Below are positions 60,480 to 64,000 of a stretch of DNA of 64,000 nt, piece by piece (position 1 is the first letter of the stretch; each line of letters opens with the position of its first letter). The stretch is taken from the NCBI GenBank assembly GCA_946494335.1, contig CAMMBV010000003.1, positions 43,062 to 107,061 of the forward strand. Reading direction: 5' to 3'. Made by a program: the position numbers and the translations under genes. This stretch comes from an uncultured Ruminococcus sp. (GTDB lineage: Bacteria; Bacillota; Clostridia; Lachnospirales; Lachnospiraceae). Under the pieces are notes generated by a model that had not been told where the DNA came from, did not search any database, and saw nothing but the letters and a program-made list of their open reading frames with translations.

Positions 60480-61670
60480 ATGATTCAGGAAGAATTTCAT
60501 TTTGATAAACCGATCCGCTGGGGTATGGCAGGCGGAGGAAGAGGAAGCCAGATTGGATATATACACCGGTGTGCGGCCACCAGGGACAGATTGTTTGATT
60601 TTGTGGCCGGCGCCTTTGATGTGGATGCAGCCAGGGGGAAAGAATTCGGTGAGAATCTGGGAATCGACTCCCGGCGCTGCTATCCCGACTATAAAACCAT
60701 GTTCCGGGAAGAAGCTTTGCGGGACGACGGAATCCAGGCCGTATCCATAGCCACACCCAATATGCTTCATTACGAAATCTTAAAGGCGGCTCTGGAAGCG
60801 GGGCTTCATGCAGTCTGCGAAAAACCTCTGTGCTTTACGGAAAAACAGGCAAAAGAGCTTATGGAGCTGGCCGGAAAAAGAAACCGGGTGGTGGGTATCA
60901 CTTACGGATATACCGGCGCTCAGATGATCCATCAGGCCCGCAGAATGATTGCAGAGGGCATGCTGGGAGAGATTCGGATTATCAACATGCAGTTTGCTCA
61001 TGGATATCACTCTTCTGAGGTGGAGAAAGAGGACAGCGGGACGAAATGGCGTGTAAATCCGGCCACAGCCGGTCCGTCCTATGTGCTGGGAGACGTGGGA
61101 ACTCATGCGCTGTTTCTGGCTAAAACCATGGTTCCCCATCTGCAGATCGAAAAGCTGCTCTGTACGAAGCAGAGCTTTGTCAAGAGCAGAGCGCCCCTGG
61201 AAGACAACGCCTTTGTGCTGCTGCAGTATGAGGGCGGAGCCGTTGGGAATCTGTGGGCCAGCTGTGTAAACGCCGGATCCTCTCATCAGCAGAAAATCCG
61301 CGTGGTGGGAGAGAAAGCGTCCATCGAATGGTGGGATGAGCATCCCAACCAGATTATTTTTTCCCAGCAGGGAAAACCGGTTCAGATCCTGGACCGGGGA
61401 CAGGGGTATCTGTTTCGGGATGAGGAGATGGTAGACGGGGACAGAATGGGCGCGGGCCATGCGGAAGGGCTGTTTGAGGCCTGGGCTAACATATACCGGC
61501 GGTTCGCCCTGGCCATGGACCGGGTAAACAAAGGAGAAAAGGCTTCGAAGGTGATGGACAGTCTCTGGTTCCCCAGTATCCGCGACGGAGCAGAGGGCGT
61601 CCGGTTTGTGGAAAAATGCGTCAGTTCAGCGGATCAGGGCAGCGTGTGGGTGAATTACGCAGAGAATTAA
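60480..61670 (+). CDS. Gfo/Idh/MocA-family NAD(P)-dependent oxidoreductase
   Basis: 396 aa. Rossmann start WGMAGGGRGSQIGYIHR, SIATPNMLHYEIL, the catalytic-lysine motif CEKPLCFTEKQAKEL, and a C-terminal GFO/IDH domain with GDVGTHALFLA (catalytic His). The long form (about 390 aa) fits inositol or sugar dehydrogenases of the IolW/IolU sort. It would provide the oxidation step before the isomerase/kinase/aldolase set. GGGAGG lies 11 bases before the ATG. Last gene of the cluster. Confidence 0.9.
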   Translation: MIQEEFHFDKPIRWGMAGGGRGSQIGYIHRCAATRDRLFDFVAGAFDVDAARGKEFGENLGIDSRRCYPDYKTMFREEALRDDGIQAVSIATPNMLHYEILKAALEAGLHAVCEKPLCFTEKQAKELMELAGKRNRVVGITYGYTGAQMIHQARRMIAEGMLGEIRIINMQFAHGYHSSEVEKEDSGTKWRVNPATAGPSYVLGDVGTHALFLAKTMVPHLQIEKLLCTKQSFVKSRAPLEDNAFVLLQYEGGAVGNLWASCVNAGSSHQQKIRVVGEKASIEWWDEHPNQIIFSQQGKPVQILDRGQGYLFRDEEMVDGDRMGAGHAEGLFEAWANIYRRFALAMDRVNKGEKASKVMDSLWFPSIRDGAEGVRFVEKCVSSADQGSVWVNYAEN

Positions 61671-61699
61671 TAAAAATTTTATAGGCGGTTTTCTTGAAA

Positions 61700-61727
61700 T
61701 TTACAGAAAAAAGGAATAGAGTATAAC
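61700..61727 (+). promoter_or_regulatory. Promoter of the zinc-ribbon/DUF5685/J-protein operon
   Basis: TTTACA (61700-61705), 16 bp, TATAAC (61722-61727). Confidence 0.55.
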
Positions 61728-61762
61728 CATTCAAAATAAATTTTTAAGAGGAAAGTGATTGG

Positions 61763-62164
61763 ATGGGAAATATGCGTGAAAAACTGAGCAGGTTCATGAT
61801 GGGCCGTTACGGTGTGGACGATCTGGGAAGGGTGACTTTGTACATTTCTCTGGGACTGTTGATATTGTCCCTGATTTTCCGGTACAATATCCTGTATGTG
61901 CTGGCGGTGCTGATGCTGGTCGTCTGTTATTTTCGGATGTTCTCAAAAAACGTTTCAAAACGTTACGGGGAAAATCAGAAATTTCTGGCATGGAAGACGA
62001 AGGTGACAGGACGTTTCTCTGCGGCGAAAAGACACCGGGCAGATAAGGAACACTGTTATTTTAAATGTCCCTCCTGCCATCAGACAGTCAGAGTGCCCAG
62101 GGGAAAGGGAAAGATTTCCATTTCATGTCCCAAATGCGGCGCCGAATTTATCAAACGTACATAA
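61763..62164 (+). CDS. Membrane protein with C-terminal zinc ribbon
   Basis: 133 aa. One long or two short hydrophobic helices (about 26-60: LYISLGLLILSLIF, then LYVLAVLMLVVCYFRMF), a basic linker, then a zinc ribbon (about 96-130) with CPSCHQTVRVPRGKG and CPKCGAEF. Zinc-ribbon membrane proteins of this layout are common in Lachnospiraceae, without known function. Starts the operon that includes the DUF5685 and J-domain genes. Confidence 0.78.
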   Translation: MGNMREKLSRFMMGRYGVDDLGRVTLYISLGLLILSLIFRYNILYVLAVLMLVVCYFRMFSKNVSKRYGENQKFLAWKTKVTGRFSAAKRHRADKEHCYFKCPSCHQTVRVPRGKGKISISCPKCGAEFIKRT

Positions 62165-62183
62165 ATAAGCGGAAGGATAAGGC

Positions 62184-63014
62184 ATGTTTGGATACGTTAC
62201 GGTTAACAGGGAAGAATTAAAAGTAAAGGATATGAAGCGGTATCAGGCCTTTTACTGCGGCATCTGTCAGGAGCTGAAAGAGCGCCACGGGTCTTTGTCA
62301 CGGATTACGCTGACTTACGATATGACCTTTCTGGCCATACTGCTGACAGGGCTGTATGAAAGTCCGGTGCACCAGGGAAGCTGCCGCTGCGCCGTGCATC
62401 CGCTGAAAAAGCATCTTTACCTTAGAAATGAATATACGGCTTATGCCGCGGATATGAATCTGCTGCTTAGCTATTATAATCTGATGGACAACTGGATGGA
62501 CGAAAAAAAGGCCGTCTCTTTTACCGCTGCCCGTCTGCTGCGAAAGGAATTTCTGGAAGTATGCGCCAGATATCCCAGGCAGGACGAGGCGGTAAAGCGG
62601 TATATGAGACGTCTTGCCCGGTGTGAGAAAAGAAACAGCCGGGATATTGATCTGGGCGCCGGCCTGACCGGAGAGCTGTTTGGCGAAATATTTGTCTGTC
62701 AGGAGGATGTCTGGTCTCATATATTAAGAAGGCTGGGATTCTTCCTTGGGAAATTTATCTATCTTATGGATGCCTACGATGATGTGGAAAAGGATGCCAG
62801 AACAGGAAACTATAATCCCTGGATGACAATGAAAAAAAGAGAGGATTTCATGAAAGTCAGCGAACAGATTCTGACAATGATGATGAGCGAGTGTGCAAAA
62901 GAATTTGAAAAGCTACCGATTCTGGAAAATGTGGACATTCTGCGAAATGTGCTGTATTCTGGTATATGGACAAAATATGAAATTGTAAAAAGAAAATACA
63001 GGGAGAATAACTGA
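62184..63014 (+). CDS. DUF5685-like helical protein
   Basis: 276 aa. Recognised by N-terminal [16 protein letters not shown] and [13 protein letters not shown], plus the family-type Asp-rich [21 protein letters not shown] near 192-212. Conserved cysteines (CGICQ; CRCAVHP) suggest metal binding; the aspartate-rich segment recalls isoprenoid-synthase folds but no second Asp motif is clear. Family number recalled from memory. The stop overlaps the J-protein start by one base (TGATG), tight coupling, so the two likely act together. Confidence 0.72.
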   Translation: MFGYVTVNREELKVKDMKRYQAFYCGICQELKERHGSLSRITLTYDMTFLAILLTGLYESPVHQGSCRCAVHPLKKHLYLRNEYTAYAADMNLLLSYYNLMDNWMDEKKAVSFTAARLLRKEFLEVCARYPRQDEAVKRYMRRLARCEKRNSRDIDLGAGLTGELFGEIFVCQEDVWSHILRRLGFFLGKFIYLMDAYDDVEKDARTGNYNPWMTMKKREDFMKVSEQILTMMMSECAKEFEKLPILENVDILRNVLYSGIWTKYEIVKRKYRENN

Positions 63015-63637
63015 TGCCAAATCCATATCAGGTGCTGGGGGTGCCGGAAAACGCCAGCATGGATGAGATAAAAAAAGCATACCGGAAATTAAGCCGGCAG
63101 TACCATCCGGATGCCAATATTAATAACCCCAATAAAAAAGAAGCGGAAGAAAAGTTCAAACAGGTGCAGGAAGCCTACAATCAGATCATCGCCCAGAGGG
63201 AGCGGGGCGAGAGCGGCTACGGAGGATTTTACGGCCAGGGACAGCGCCAGAGTCAGAGCGCCTACGGAAGCGGTGAGGAAGCTGTTAAGATGCAGGCTGC
63301 TGCCAACTATATCAACAGCCGCCATTTCAGAGAGGCTTTGAATGTCTTAAACGGCATAAGCGCCAGAAATGCAGAATGGTACTATTTAAGAGCAGTGGCC
63401 AACGCAGGACTGGGAAGCAATGTGAACGCCCTTTCAGACGCCCGGGAAGCCCTGCGGCTTGATCCGGGAAATATGAAATACCAGATGCTGGTCAGCCAGC
63501 TGGAGTCCGGCGGCCAGTGGTACCAGACCATGGGGAGCGGGTACGGCTATGAGCGGCCTGGAGACAGCATGGGCAGCTGCTGCTGGCAATGTCTGCTGGT
63601 TAATTTTCTGTGCAACTGCTGCTGTTGCTGCCGCTAG
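63014..63637 (+). CDS. J-domain protein with TPR-like middle and C-terminal cysteine string
   Basis: 207 aa. J domain at 3-65 with HPD at 31-33 (YHPDAN). A Gly/Gln/Ser linker (70-92; [16 protein letters not shown]) leads to TPR-like helices (95-160; [18 protein letters not shown]). The last 19 residues hold nine cysteines (C189, C190, C193, C200, C202-C206). The J domain should stimulate an Hsp70 ATPase; the cysteine end may bind metal or the membrane. Unlike DnaJ, there is no CxxCxGxG zinc region. The HPD and Cys tail are seen directly; the role is inference. Confidence 0.88.
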   Translation: MPNPYQVLGVPENASMDEIKKAYRKLSRQYHPDANINNPNKKEAEEKFKQVQEAYNQIIAQRERGESGYGGFYGQGQRQSQSAYGSGEEAVKMQAAANYINSRHFREALNVLNGISARNAEWYYLRAVANAGLGSNVNALSDAREALRLDPGNMKYQMLVSQLESGGQWYQTMGSGYGYERPGDSMGSCCWQCLLVNFLCNCCCCCR

Positions 63638-63690
63638 ACAATAAAAGGGTAAAAAATTTAAATTTTACTGTATAGATTTTAAAAGCCAGG

Positions 63691-63762
63691 TCATACTATA
63701 AATGTCAGCAGAGGGATGACACAACAGCGTGTTGCTTTTTGCTGACACACCGGGAAACACAT
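63691..63762 (-). CDS. Possible 23-residue micropeptide
   Basis: Reverse strand ATG at 63762, four bases after GGAGGGGG, gives a 23-residue peptide with three cysteines and a hydrophobic end. Its start codon and ribosome site lie in a CATTGGA/TCCAATG hairpin. Too short to judge; no promoter stands out. Confidence 0.15.
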   Translation of the reverse strand: MCFPVCQQKATRCCVIPLLTFIV

Positions 63763-63890
63763 TGGACCCCCTCCAATGGTGAATGACGAATGATAAAAAT
63801 TAATACTTATCCTCCCCTTAAAAAATAAATATCGATTTATTCGGCAAAATGGCGGTTTTATCCTTTTCAAGGTTTTACGCCATTTTTTGC
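63701..63890. other. Structured intergenic region
   Basis: The 363 bases after the J-protein gene hold three hairpins and no convincing gene: TGTCAGCA/TGCTGACA (63703-63747, with an inner CAACA-GCG-TGTTG stem), CATTGGA/TCCAATG (63760-63778), and the terminator at 63844. It could be one structured transcript in either direction. The flanks (63638-63690 and 63891-63937) show nothing recognisable. Confidence 0.4.
63844..63890. terminator. Terminator-like hairpin near the window end
   Basis: AAAATGGCG pairs with CGCCATTTT around an inner CCTT/AAGG stem, flanked by A and T runs, so it could act in both directions. Confidence 0.6.
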
Positions 63891-63937
63891 TGCGAAAAAA
63901 GAGGCGAAAAAATTTCTTTGATGTTGGTAAAGTACAC

Positions 63938-63966
63938 TTGCGAAGGCAGGCGTCCTGTGCTATCAT
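63938..63966 (+). promoter_or_regulatory. Promoter pointing out of the window
   Basis: TTGCGA (63938-63943), 17 bp, TATCAT (63961-63966) with an extended TG. The gene it drives lies beyond 64000. Confidence 0.6.
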
Positions 63967-64000
63967 AAGACCATCTCTTATCCGGGATACCGGATTCCAA

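Overview
The window looks like chromosomal DNA from a spore-forming, anaerobic clostridium of the Lachnospiraceae type. The evidence is a sigma-K gene, CodY, a CIRCE-controlled groESL operon, PolC-type DNA polymerase III, an Amt-PII fusion, and large uncharacterised proteins of a kind I associate with this family (DUF5717, DUF5716 and DUF5685 from memory). The genus cannot be fixed from sequence alone. No phage, transposase, integrase or CRISPR array was seen, so this reads as core chromosome with a few lineage-specific modules.

Layout. 1-5.3 kb: sigK (reverse, cut by the window edge), then comM-dprA-topA. 5.4-8.5 kb: codY and CIRCE-groES-groEL. 8.6-13.2 kb: guaB, a cell-wall amidase, a YjbQ protein and a split version of the last two IMP-synthesis steps (PurO-type cyclohydrolase plus stand-alone AICAR transformylase). 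13.4-18.9 kb: pepF, then on the reverse strand a DtxR-family regulator with its own palindromic operator followed by topB, then a nitroreductase. 18.9-26.5 kb: tRNA-Gly(GCC), a repeat-rich lipoprotein, a small membrane protein, an alpha/beta hydrolase, malQ and a two-gene ABC exporter. 26.6-30.4 kb: phnWX, a small membrane protein, and reverse-strand iolB and vanZ-like genes. 30.5-40 kb: thyA-folA-xpaC-telA-ispG-polC. 40-42 kb: a structured leader and an Amt-PII fusion. 42.1-48.9 kb: a PLP aminotransferase diverging from a three-gene operon of unknown function (giant beta-plus-solenoid protein, degenerate Hsp70-like protein, TPR protein). 49-51.4 kb: a polar amino-acid ABC importer. 51.5-56.6 kb: purC-purB, an NhaC-type antiporter and purA. 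56.7-61.7 kb: a DeoR regulator diverging from iolC, a class II aldolase, a second iolB and a Gfo/Idh/MocA dehydrogenase. 61.7-63.6 kb: a zinc-ribbon membrane protein, a DUF5685-like protein and a J-domain protein ending in a cysteine string. 63.6-64 kb: a structured intergenic region and a promoter pointing out of the window.

How they fit. Purine synthesis recurs (guaB, purO, purH, purC, purB, purA): purC to IMP, then the branches to AMP and XMP/GMP. Replication and repair genes are scattered (topA, topB, dprA, comM, polC, thyA/folA). Three features stand out as possibly undescribed: the 43.3-48.9 kb DUF5717/Hsp70-like/TPR operon; a family of 43-nt palindromic cores lying just behind intrinsic terminators at three sites, one of them inside a promoter-to-terminator leader of the ammonium transporter; and the cysteine-string J-domain protein.
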